Of a stretch of DNA of 8,151 nucleotides, positions 1 to 6,023 are shown in pieces; position 1 is the first letter of the stretch, and every line of letters begins with the position of its first letter. Both the position numbers and the translations under genes were made by a program. The notes under the pieces are model-generated. The model had not been told where the DNA came from. It did not search any database and saw only the letters and a list, made by a program, of their open reading frames with translations. Source of the DNA: JALTID01 sp027004335 [NCBI: bacterium] (GTDB taxonomy: Bacteria > JALSQH01); NCBI GenBank assembly GCA_027004335.1, contig JALTID010000059.1:5021-13171 (forward strand). The letters run 5' to 3'.

Positions 1-949
1 TGGAAATCTTATCGGGATCGTTTTTTACACCCGGGATGCAGGAATAAGGGTAAATGGTTATGGGGGGCCATTAAACTTGATCGTTGCAATGTCCCCTTCG
101 GGAAAGGTAATTGACATAGATCTCAGAGAAAACTACGAGACTCCCTCCTACCTTGCTAAGTTAAAGGATTTTTTACAATCTTTCAAAAATAAAACTATTG
201 GTGAGATCTCCCATATTGACACAGTTGCTGGAGCAACTGTGAGTTCAGAAGCTATCAAAAAAAGTGTGCTTTTAGCAGCAGAAAAAGCTGGTAGACTTAT
301 TCTAAATCAGGAGGGCAAAAGTATATCCGGGGGGAAAATATCACTCAAGGTTATCGCAGGAATAGTAATTTTTTCCCTTTTCTTTTTACTCTATTATTTG
401 AAAAGAACCAGAGCAACCCGCCTTTTGCTTGATGTAATCTCACTGGCAATTCTTGGATTTTACCTCAACCTTCCTCTCTCGCTTGATCATATTTTCAAAT
501 TTCTTGAGTTGAATTTTCCCGATATAATTTCAGGGATAGGAATTATAGTCATTGCAATTGTTGCTTTCCTTCCAGCAATTGGAGGGAATAACATCTACTG
601 CCGTGAAATCTGCCCCTTTGGCGCATATCAGCGGCTATTAGCTGCAATTTCCCCTGTTAAACTCAAACCATCACCTTCTTTAAAAAGAAAAAGCACCCGT
701 ATAAGAGATATTATTCTACTCCTCCTCATTATCCTTCATTTTGGATTGAATCTGAAAGGGCTTACCACTGTAGAACCTTACTCTTCATTTTTTACACTGG
801 AAGTATCAGGGGGTTTCTTAATATATGTTATTGTAATCACAATAATCTCCTTATTTTACCCCATGTTCTGGTGCAGTTACCTCTGTCCTACAGGAGCATT
901 TCTTGACGGAATAAAAATTCACTCACCCCGCAGAAAGAGATCTCCGTAA
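1..949 (+). CDS. FMN-binding / NosR-NapH-like membrane redox protein, 5'-truncated by window edge
   Basis: The frame is open from base 2, giving 315 residues; the true start lies before the window. The TTG at 77 is internal, because residues before it (GIVFYTRDAGIRVNGYGG) continue the FMN-binding domain. That domain fills about residues 1-100 and contains D73-T-V-A-G-A-T79, the ApbE flavinylation motif; T79 is the predicted FMN attachment site. Five hydrophobic segments follow at about 114-133, 140-158, 174-194, 235-249 and 271-289. Two Fer4_5-type cysteine motifs sit at membrane ends: C200-REI-C204-PFG and C291-SYL-C295-PTG. Known relatives (NosR, NapH) move electrons across or along the membrane; here the flavin would be extracytoplasmic. 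The protein stops 15 residues after C295's proline region and lacks the C-terminal CxxCxxCxxxCP ferredoxin domain of NosR. Its partner and substrate cannot be told from this window. The 3' end overlaps the opposite-strand GH1 gene by 31 bp. Confidence 0.88.
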   Translation, partial: GNLIGIVFYTRDAGIRVNGYGGPLNLIVAMSPSGKVIDIDLRENYETPSYLAKLKDFLQSFKNKTIGEISHIDTVAGATVSSEAIKKSVLLAAEKAGRLILNQEGKSISGGKISLKVIAGIVIFSLFFLLYYLKRTRATRLLLDVISLAILGFYLNLPLSLDHIFKFLELNFPDIISGIGIIVIAIVAFLPAIGGNNIYCREICPFGAYQRLLAAISPVKLKPSPSLKRKSTRIRDIILLLLIILHFGLNLKGLTTVEPYSSFFTLEVSGGFLIYVIVITIISLFYPMFWCSYLCPTGAFLDGIKIHSPRRKRSP

Positions 950-2394
950 TCTTTTAGCATCGGGGGAGTTATTGCATTTTTCTCAGCAATATCTCCGTAA
1001 ACTTCTCCTCCTTCAGTCAATATCCGCTTAAAACCATGCTTGTAGTCTACAGTGTAGAGACCAAAACGGGGATAAAAACTTCCCCACTCATAGTTATCCA
1101 TCAAAGACCAGTGGAGATAACCTCTTACATCTATCCCATCCTGAATTGCTCTCCACAACCAGTATAGATGAGAAACTATGAACTCTGCCCTGAACTTACC
1201 TGAATGAGTGGCAACTCCATTTTCAGTGATGTAGAGGGGTAGATGGTAACGATCATATGCCAGCTTGAGCACATGGTAGATCCCTTCAGGATATACAACC
1301 CAGCCCATATCTGTTGTTATGCTATTTTTAACCTGGCACTCTGACGGACCTATAGTTATATAATAAGCTATACAGGGAAAAGCATGAAGATAATCAAGAT
1401 CATCAAAATTCACCACCTTTGTCAGAGAATAATAATTTACCCCGATCCAGTCAAGAGTTCTGTCTGTTGTGGGATAAACATAATCATACCTGCCATCAAG
1501 GTCAAAATCCACCTTACCGAACATTGCTCCATCCAGAAAAATTAAATTAAGCATGTAGGTTACTCTCCATGCTGCATCCATATCTTCAATACCCACAGGC
1601 TGATAGTCATTCATATTCTGAGCAACTCCCACACTGGCAGCAACACCATCACCGTCAGCATCAATAGTGTCGTACTGATGTATTATTTTATATGCTTCCC
1701 TCTGAGCTTTTATCACATTTTTCATTGCTGGATAAAAATAATGGTCAAAATGAAAAAGATCCCCATAACCTGGTGGTCCTACTCCCAGCCAGTACCCCGT
1801 CATGGTGAATATATTGGGTTCATTGAAGATCATCCAGTAATCAACTTCATTTCCATACTCTTCAGCCATTTTTTTAACAAATCCAAGGAAAGCAGTCACA
1901 GCAAAATCACTGATCCAGCCAGGATACTGTGTAACATTGGCAGGATCTTCCACCCAGAGAGGGGTTGTAAAATGGTGAAGACACACAACAGGGCGGATAC
2001 CGTTTTCCCTGAGATCCTCTATTACCTTATGATAATGTTCAATCGCCTTTTCATCCCAGACATTGTAGGCTGGTTCAACTCTACCCCATTCAATGGAAAA
2101 ACGGTATGTATTCATATGGATTTTTTTCATAAGCTTTGTATCCGTTTCGTACATAGCATATCCGTTGGAAGCAAGACCGGGCATATCCTCAGTCTTTCCC
2201 ATTTCAGCCCATCTGTACCAATTTACATTTGTATCATTGCCCTCAATCTGGAAAGCTGCAGTGGAAGTCCCCCACCAAAAATTATCTGGAAAGGCCAGAG
2301 AGGTGCCCTCTGAAGTGAGCTCTGGATTTTTGCTTTCGCATGCAGTCATAAAAAGCAGTAATACCAGAAAAGGGATCAATAAAATTTTTTTCAT
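919..2394 (-). CDS. Exported GH1 family beta-glycosidase lipoprotein
   Basis: The 491-residue protein belongs to glycoside hydrolase family 1 (retaining beta-glucosidase/galactosidase clan). Residues 1-19 form a lipoprotein signal: MKK, a hydrophobic stretch, then MTA-C19, so the mature enzyme should be lipid-anchored outside the cytoplasm. The barrel starts at NFWWGTSTAAFQIEG (38-52). The acid/base is E192 in IFNEPN and the nucleophile E391 in YITENG; YRFSIEW (97-103), NYYS (320-323) and HWSLMDNYEWGSF (428-440) also match the family. All catalytic residues are present, so activity is likely; substrate specificity is not determinable. Two Asp-rich loops (DADGDG at 245-250, DFDLDG at 296-301) resemble calcium-binding turns. 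The start follows AGGAGGG at 2399-2405. It is the last gene of the three-gene operon, 12 bp after the macro-domain gene. Most GH1 enzymes are cytoplasmic, so the anchor is unusual. Confidence 0.95.
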   Translation of the reverse strand: MKKILLIPFLVLLLFMTACESKNPELTSEGTSLAFPDNFWWGTSTAAFQIEGNDTNVNWYRWAEMGKTEDMPGLASNGYAMYETDTKLMKKIHMNTYRFSIEWGRVEPAYNVWDEKAIEHYHKVIEDLRENGIRPVVCLHHFTTPLWVEDPANVTQYPGWISDFAVTAFLGFVKKMAEEYGNEVDYWMIFNEPNIFTMTGYWLGVGPPGYGDLFHFDHYFYPAMKNVIKAQREAYKIIHQYDTIDADGDGVAASVGVAQNMNDYQPVGIEDMDAAWRVTYMLNLIFLDGAMFGKVDFDLDGRYDYVYPTTDRTLDWIGVNYYSLTKVVNFDDLDYLHAFPCIAYYITIGPSECQVKNSITTDMGWVVYPEGIYHVLKLAYDRYHLPLYITENGVATHSGKFRAEFIVSHLYWLWRAIQDGIDVRGYLHWSLMDNYEWGSFYPRFGLYTVDYKHGFKRILTEGGEVYGDIAEKNAITPPMLKDYGDLFLRGE

Positions 2395-2398
2395 AGCA

Positions 2399-2405
2399 CC
2401 CTCCT
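2399..2405 (-). promoter_or_regulatory. Ribosome binding site of the GH1 lipoprotein gene
   Basis: AGGAGGG on the minus strand lies 4 bases before the ATG at 2394 and inside the 12-bp gap after the macro-domain stop codon. It fixes the start so that the protein begins with the lipoprotein signal peptide. Confidence 0.8.
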
Positions 2406-2406
2406 G

Positions 2407-2961
2407 TTAAAGTGAACTGAGCTCTTTTTTAAAAAGATCAGATGATTCAGCATCAATATTACAGAACCTTATCTCTTTCAGTGTAGTATCGGGGTGTTTC
2501 TCCAGCCATTCAATTGTAGCCTTCACAATAATATGTGCTCCCCTACTCTTGGGAAATCCGAAAATCCCTGTACTTACAGCAGGAATAGCCACAGAGGAGA
2601 TTTCTAATTTATCAGCTTCTCTCAAAACACTTTGGATCGCCCTGTAAAGTTTATTATCCTCATCTCCTTCCCCCCATCTTGGTCCTACAGTATGAATAAC
2701 ATATTTTGCCTTTAATTTCCCTGCCCCCGTTACCACAGCATCACCAACTGGAATGGGTCCTCTTTCCTTAACTATTTTGTTACTTTCCTCCTGGATCTCA
2801 TATCCACCTCTTCTAACAATGGCTCCAGCAACACCACCTCCATGAGCAAGGTGAGAATTTGCAGCGTTGGTGATGGCATCCATATCCTGCGCTGTAATAT
2901 CACCCCGGCAGACGACAAGTTTGACTTTACCATTCCAGAGATACTCTTTTAATACTTCCAT
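2407..2961 (-). CDS. Macro-domain protein (ADP-ribose / O-acetyl-ADP-ribose binding)
   Basis: The 184-residue protein is a single macro domain with no signal peptide, so it should be cytoplasmic. Diagnostic motifs run in order: RGDIT (19-23, adenine/ribose contact), TNAANSHL (31-38), the glycine loop GGGVAGAI (41-48), VIHTVGPRW (88-96) and [11 protein letters not shown] (127-137, phosphate-binding loop). Its size fits stand-alone bacterial and archaeal macro proteins such as Af1521 and MacroD-type deacetylases. The family binds ADP-ribose and may hydrolyse O-acetyl-ADP-ribose or remove ADP-ribose from proteins. In MacroD enzymes the glycine loop carries a catalytic Asp (GGGVD); here that position is Ala45, as in Af1521, so the catalytic mechanism or substrate may differ. 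The gene lies 15 bp after the acyl-CoA synthetase and 12 bp before the GH1 gene, and is almost certainly cotranscribed with them. Confidence 0.93.
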   Translation of the reverse strand: MEVLKEYLWNGKVKLVVCRGDITAQDMDAITNAANSHLAHGGGVAGAIVRRGGYEIQEESNKIVKERGPIPVGDAVVTGAGKLKAKYVIHTVGPRWGEGDEDNKLYRAIQSVLREADKLEISSVAIPAVSTGIFGFPKSRGAHIIVKATIEWLEKHPDTTLKEIRFCNIDAESSDLFKKELSSL

Positions 2962-2965
2962 CTAA

Positions 2966-2976
2966 TCACCTCCTTT
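2966..2976 (-). promoter_or_regulatory. Near-perfect Shine-Dalgarno of the macro-domain gene
   Basis: AAAGGAGGTGA on the minus strand matches the 16S anti-Shine-Dalgarno over its full length. It lies directly after the TAA of the acyl-CoA synthetase gene and 4 bases before the ATG at 2961. Such strength suggests independent, efficient initiation on the operon mRNA, not merely translational coupling. Confidence 0.85.
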
Positions 2977-4794
2977 TTAATCTGGAGGATAAAGTGCTTC
3001 AAGTTGATCCTGATATTTTGAAACAACAACATTCTTCTTAACCTTCAGTGTAGGAGTTATTTCACCAGTTTCAATACTGAATTCATGATCAGCAAGGATA
3101 AAATACTTTATGGTCTCATAGGAGGGGAGATACTCGTTATATTTTTCTACAAGTTCATTGTAAAATTCAATTACTTCTGGCATCTGTGTTAACTCTTTCA
3201 AACTTGAATATGTTAATTCCTTCTCCTTTGCCCAGTTCTCAAGTTCCTCCTGATTGGGAGAGATCACAGCTGTTAGAAATTTTTTCTGGTCACCATAGGG
3301 AACAATATGTGAAATATATTTACACCGGCCAAAAACATTCTCAATCTCCTGAGGTGAAATATTCTTACCACCAGCAGTGATAATAAGCTCCTTCTTTCTG
3401 CCTGTTATCTTCAAATAGCCATCTTCATCAACTTCGCCTAAATCCCCCGAATGGAGCCAGCCCTCTTCATCAATGGTTTTCTTTGTTTCCTCTCCATTTT
3501 TATAATAACCGGCAAAAACATTGGGACCTCTCATGAGGATCTCTCCATCCTCAGCGATCTTTATCTCAACAGAAGGAAGAGGTTTGCCAACTGTACCAAT
3601 TTTATAATTATTTGGGGTATTCATGGTAGCAGGAGCCATACACTCTGTCATCCCGTACCCTTCAAAGAGAGGGATTCCCAGGGATTTGAAAAACTTTATA
3701 ATTTCAGGAGAGAGGGGAGCTGCTGCAGTTATACCAAATTTAAGCCTGCCGCCCACAGCTTCCTTTAATTTATCAAAAACAAGTTTCTCAGCTATCTTAT
3801 ACTGGATTTTTAAGCTCAGAGGAGGGTTCTTTTTCCGTTCCTCATACTCAACCCACCTTTCTCCCACCTTTTTAGCCCAGTTAAAAATTTTCTTTTTCAA
3901 TGGTGATGATTCCTCAATCATCTGATTGATCCTCATATAGAGCTTCTCATAAACCCTGGGTACGCCAGGGAGAAGAGTTGGTTTTATATCTCTCAAATTT
4001 TCTCCCACCTTATCAAGAGACTCAGCCACTCCGTAGATTAGCCTCTGGGCAACAGCACCAAAAACATTTATCCTCTCATAAGCATGAGAAACAGGTAGAT
4101 ACCCAATGGTCACCTCCCCCTCTTCATGCTCAAGGATATTACCTACATCTCTTGCATTTGACATAATATTCCTATGCATGATCATTGCACCTTTGGGTAG
4201 CCCTGTGGTACCAGAGGTGTATATAATTGTTGCAATATCTTCCTCTGTAATTTTATCAAGCCACTCTTTGTAGAGCTCAGGATTTTTATTCTTCTCTTCT
4301 TCACCAATTTTCAACAACTCCTCCCATTGCATTAGCCATTTATCTTCCTTCATTGATTCCTCATAATCATAGACAATTACTTTCTTTATACTGTAAAGTT
4401 TATCCCTTATCTTATAAAGTTTCTCCACCTGCTCCCTGTTTTCAGCGAAAACTATGATAGAATCTGAATGATTAATAATGTACTCAATGTTATGAGGTAA
4501 TAATGTGGGATAAACAGGAACTGTTATTGCCCCTATGGTCATTATCCCAAAATCAGACATAATCCATTCAAAGCGGGTTTGAGCTATTATCGCAACCTTA
4601 TTACCCTTTTTAATATCAAGGGAATAAAGTGCATAGGCAACATTTAAAACAATATCTGCTGCTTCTTTCCATGTAACCTTAACCCATTTCCCCTCTCTTT
4701 TAAACATGTAAGCAATACCATCAGGAGCATCCTTTACATTTCCAAAAAGGCAATGTACAACTGTCTTTTCCGGTCTGTTACTTAAGTCCATCAT
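2977..4794 (-). CDS. Long-chain acyl-CoA synthetase (AMP-forming, FadD15-type)
   Basis: This 605-residue enzyme of the ANL superfamily activates fatty acids with ATP and CoA by way of an acyl-adenylate. The length is normal for long-chain ligases. The phosphate loop is YTSGTTGLPKG (192-202); other signature sites are YLPVSHAYER (232-241), GYGMTE (379-384), the ribose-binding Asp in HSGDLG (D451), GRKKE (465-469) and TPTLKVKK (580-587) holding the likely catalytic lysine of the mobile C-terminal domain. No signal peptide or membrane helix is evident, so it is cytosolic or peripheral. Two adjacent ATGs open the frame; both are compatible with GGAGGAG at about 4803-4809 (7 or 10 bases away), and the first is chosen. 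It is the first gene of the operon with the macro-domain and GH1 genes. The exact acyl chain length cannot be read from sequence. Confidence 0.94.
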   Translation of the reverse strand: MMDLSNRPEKTVVHCLFGNVKDAPDGIAYMFKREGKWVKVTWKEAADIVLNVAYALYSLDIKKGNKVAIIAQTRFEWIMSDFGIMTIGAITVPVYPTLLPHNIEYIINHSDSIIVFAENREQVEKLYKIRDKLYSIKKVIVYDYEESMKEDKWLMQWEELLKIGEEEKNKNPELYKEWLDKITEEDIATIIYTSGTTGLPKGAMIMHRNIMSNARDVGNILEHEEGEVTIGYLPVSHAYERINVFGAVAQRLIYGVAESLDKVGENLRDIKPTLLPGVPRVYEKLYMRINQMIEESSPLKKKIFNWAKKVGERWVEYEERKKNPPLSLKIQYKIAEKLVFDKLKEAVGGRLKFGITAAAPLSPEIIKFFKSLGIPLFEGYGMTECMAPATMNTPNNYKIGTVGKPLPSVEIKIAEDGEILMRGPNVFAGYYKNGEETKKTIDEEGWLHSGDLGEVDEDGYLKITGRKKELIITAGGKNISPQEIENVFGRCKYISHIVPYGDQKKFLTAVISPNQEELENWAKEKELTYSSLKELTQMPEVIEFYNELVEKYNEYLPSYETIKYFILADHEFSIETGEITPTLKVKKNVVVSKYQDQLEALYPPD

Positions 4795-4839
4795 CTTTTT
4801 ACTCCTCCCTGGTTAATTTTTTAATAATCTGTCTTACTG

Positions 4840-4850
4840 ATTTTAGCATA
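4840..4850 (-). promoter_or_regulatory. Candidate extended -10 promoter of the acyl-CoA synthetase operon
   Basis: The minus strand reads TATGCTAAAAT. This combines a -10-like TAAAAT (4840-4845) with the TG of an extended -10 element (4847-4848). No good -35 hexamer lies 16-18 bp upstream, which is usual for extended -10 promoters. It would give a leader of about 40 bases before the ATG at 4794. Confidence 0.45.
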
Positions 4851-4949
4851 AAAAATCTCACAAATGAACCCCCCGTCTTTCCTGATATCACATGGAAAAA
4901 TAATGAGATTTATTTTCAATCCTTGTATTCTTCATCTATGGCCCTTTAA

Positions 4950-4973
4950 GGGAGTTATAATATTTTTGTGTAA
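4950..4973 (+). repeat. Left terminal inverted repeat of the IS256-like remnant
   Basis: It reads GGGAGTTATAATA then TTTTTGTGTAA. Against the reverse complement of the right end, 9 of the first 13 bases match, followed by a T-run differing by one base and an exact GTGTAA. Confidence 0.65.
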
Positions 4974-4983
4974 GGGATATAAT
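4955..4983 (+). promoter_or_regulatory. Candidate transposase promoter inside the left end
   Basis: A perfect TATAAT at 4978-4983 lies 17 bp after TTATAA (4955-4960, 4 of 6 matches to the -35 consensus). The -35 element is inside the left inverted repeat, as is common for insertion sequences. The ATG at 5022 follows about 40 bases later with AAAGGTGG (about 5007-5014) as ribosome binding site. Confidence 0.5.
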
Positions 4984-5021
4984 AGAGGGAAACGAAAAAC
5001 CTCACAAAAGGTGGCATTCCA

Positions 5022-5461
5022 ATGTCTGAAAAATTATTACCTGATCTTGTTAGTATGATACTCAATGAGACGGGTAATTTCAAGAAAATTGCTACAAAAG
5101 AATTGACAGAGACCTTACTTTCTGCAATTCTCAATCTTATAATGAAGATAGAAAGAGATATTCATCTACAAGACATTCAAGACTCTAAGAACGGATTTTA
5201 CCCCATGAGTTTTTCATTTTGGGTTTTTATATCCATGGATGCTAAGGTGCTTGATATCAGGAAAGGAGAAAATGAGGTAAAAAAGGCGATTTTGTTTAGT
5301 GCTAGTTAAATAACATTTCTAAAGAACATCCGCATTTTGCAAAGAAGTTAAGAGAAGATGCAGATAGATACCTCACATTTACCCAATTTCCTAAAGAAAT
5401 AAGAAGCCGTATAAAATCAACCAACGCATCAGAAAATTTACACAAGGAGGAGTTAGCATGA
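5022..5461 (+). pseudogene. IS256-family (mutator-type) transposase, internally deleted and frameshifted
   Basis: The first part (5022-5309, 95 residues) reads like the N-terminus of IS256-type transposases: a KELTETLLSAILNLIMKIER helix segment and then KNGFYPMSFSF, equivalent to the NGYYxRSL motif of the family. It ends at TAA 5307-5309. The second part, in another frame from about 5306 to TGA 5459-5461, encodes EHPHFAKKLREDADRYLTF and then FPKEIRSRIKSTNASENL, the conserved C-terminal FPxEIRxxIxSTNxxES/N region. Together they make about 145 residues of a roughly 400-residue enzyme. The catalytic DDE core is absent. The assignment is from motif recognition, not from a database search. The last part of the 95-residue frame (after about 5280) may already be out-of-family sequence next to the deletion junction. 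Confidence 0.75.
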
Positions 5462-5471
5462 AACTACATTT

Positions 5472-5496
5472 TTACACAAAAAATTTGACAACTGCC
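5472..5496 (+). repeat. Right terminal inverted repeat of the IS256-like remnant
   Basis: It reads TTACACAAAAAATTTGACA then ACTGCC, starting 10 bases after the transposase's terminal TGA. Its reverse complement pairs with 4950-4973. The outer limit could be off by a few bases. Confidence 0.65.
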
Positions 5497-5794
5497 GAAC
5501 CCTCAATATAAAGATTCCCAATCACACTTCCCTTGCCTGTAACTTCCCAATATCCTCCGTGATGTCCTGATACATAGGAAAATGTTAATCAATCTATATT
5601 TATTGTTCCCTTTGCTTCTCCATCAGGACTACCATCGCTATAAAAAAACCATGTTGCAGTACTTATAGCATGAAAGAAAAACATGGAAAAATCTATATCT
5701 TTGGGTATGAGAAATATAGTAACACTCCAAAAATAAGGAAACAGATAAACTACCTTGTATGAAAAGCTGAAATAATCCCTCCAAAGTAAATAAA
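5472..5794 (-). pseudogene. Decayed reading frame of unknown function, truncated by the IS right end
   Basis: Read on the minus strand from near the tRNA-Glu gene, one frame stays open for about 100 codons except for a TGA at 5591-5589. On either side of it the peptide looks like genuine protein: ATWFFYSDGSPDGEAKGTIN before, and SGHHGGYWEVTGKGSVIGN plus LYIEGSA after. The alternating glycine/aromatic pattern suggests beta-hairpins. The final stop (TAA 5474-5472) lies inside the IS inverted repeat, so the original 3' end has been lost. No start codon with a ribosome binding site is visible; the 5' limit given is simply the tRNA boundary, and the first 30-40 codons are hydrophobic and may not be coding. 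I do not recognise the family. An alternative is chance open frame, which the sense-like composition makes less likely. Confidence 0.45.
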
Positions 5795-5870
5795 TGGCAG
5801 CCCCTGAGGGGATCGAACCCTCGTTTCCGGACTGAGAATCCGGCGTCCTAGGCCACTAGACGAAGGGGCC
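5795..5870 (-). tRNA. tRNA-Glu(CTC)
   Basis: The 76-base cloverleaf has acceptor strands GGCCCCT/AGGGGCT (with a G1-U72 wobble), D arm starting TTCGTCTAGTGG, anticodon stem CCGGA/TCCGG around loop TTCTCAG, giving anticodon CTC (codon GAG). The T arm is GAGGG-TTCGATC-CCCTC, followed by G73 and an encoded CCA. It is the second gene of a tandem, 16 bases after tRNA-Gln. Confidence 0.95.
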
Positions 5871-5886
5871 ACTCTAAAACAAAAAA

Positions 5887-5960
5887 TGGCTGAGGGGGGA
5901 GGATTCGAACCTCCACTACCGGGGCCAGAACCCGGCGTCCTGCCATTAGACGACCCCTCA
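5887..5960 (-). tRNA. tRNA-Gln(CTG)
   Basis: The 74-base cloverleaf has acceptor strands TGAGGGG/CCCCTCA; the U1-A72 pair is the hallmark of tRNA-Gln. The anticodon stem CCGGG/CCCGG encloses TTCTGGC, giving anticodon CTG (codon CAG). The T arm is GGAGG-TTCGAAT-CCTCC, followed by G73 and an encoded CCA. It is first in the tandem transcript. Confidence 0.95.
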
Positions 5961-5972
5961 ACTATGATTTAA

Positions 5973-6000
5973 ATTATATAAGAACCAGAAATCTACGCAA
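5973..6000 (-). promoter_or_regulatory. Promoter of the tRNA-Gln/tRNA-Glu pair
   Basis: On the minus strand TTGCGT (5995-6000) and a perfect TATAAT (5973-5978) are 16 bp apart. Initiation about 7 bases further would start the transcript just ahead of tRNA-Gln position 1 (5960). The -35 lies 24 bp after the glycosyltransferase stop codon. I see no hairpin terminator after either gene. Confidence 0.65.
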
Positions 6001-6023
6001 GAGGAAGAGGTAGGTGTATAAAG

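Larger units (their letters stand above)
4950..5496 (+). mobile_element. Internally deleted IS256-family insertion sequence remnant
   Basis: About 547 bp is bounded by imperfect inverted repeats (4950-4973 and 5472-5496), whose inner ends share TTTTTGTGTAA, a feature typical of IS256-family termini. Inside, on the plus strand, are the N-terminal and C-terminal parts of a mutator-type transposase in different frames. Complete IS256 relatives are about 1.3-1.5 kb with a transposase near 400 residues, so roughly 250 codons including most of the DDE core are missing. No clear 8-9 bp target duplication is visible at the flanks. The element cannot move by itself but keeps both ends, so a related transposase might act on it. 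The boundary is inferred from the repeat alignment alone. Confidence 0.72.

Noticed and set aside
1678-2313. 211-codon open frame on the plus strand
   Set aside because: It is antisense to the well-supported GH1 gene, has no ribosome binding site and its translation shows no domain-like character.
3186-4166. Several 60-105 codon plus-strand frames
   Set aside because: All overlap the acyl-CoA synthetase in antisense, and none has a credible start region or recognisable protein motif.
4942-4952. CCCTTTAAGGG as a palindromic operator
   Set aside because: It is not an exact palindrome (its reverse complement is CCCTTAAAGGG), stands alone and overlaps the IS left boundary.
4864-5058. 64-codon plus-strand frame before the transposase remnant
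   Set aside because: It crosses the IS left end, the candidate promoter and the transposase start in another frame; no start signal or protein-like composition.
4942-5504. Target-site duplication flanking the IS remnant
   Set aside because: The 8 bases on the left (CCCTTTAA) and right (GAACCCTC) of the repeats do not match; only a shifted CCCT is shared.
5589-5591. TGA in the decayed frame as a recoded codon (Sec, Trp or Gly)
   Set aside because: TGA is the normal stop of the GH1 and glycosyltransferase genes here, and the frame is also truncated by the IS end, so simple decay is the better explanation.
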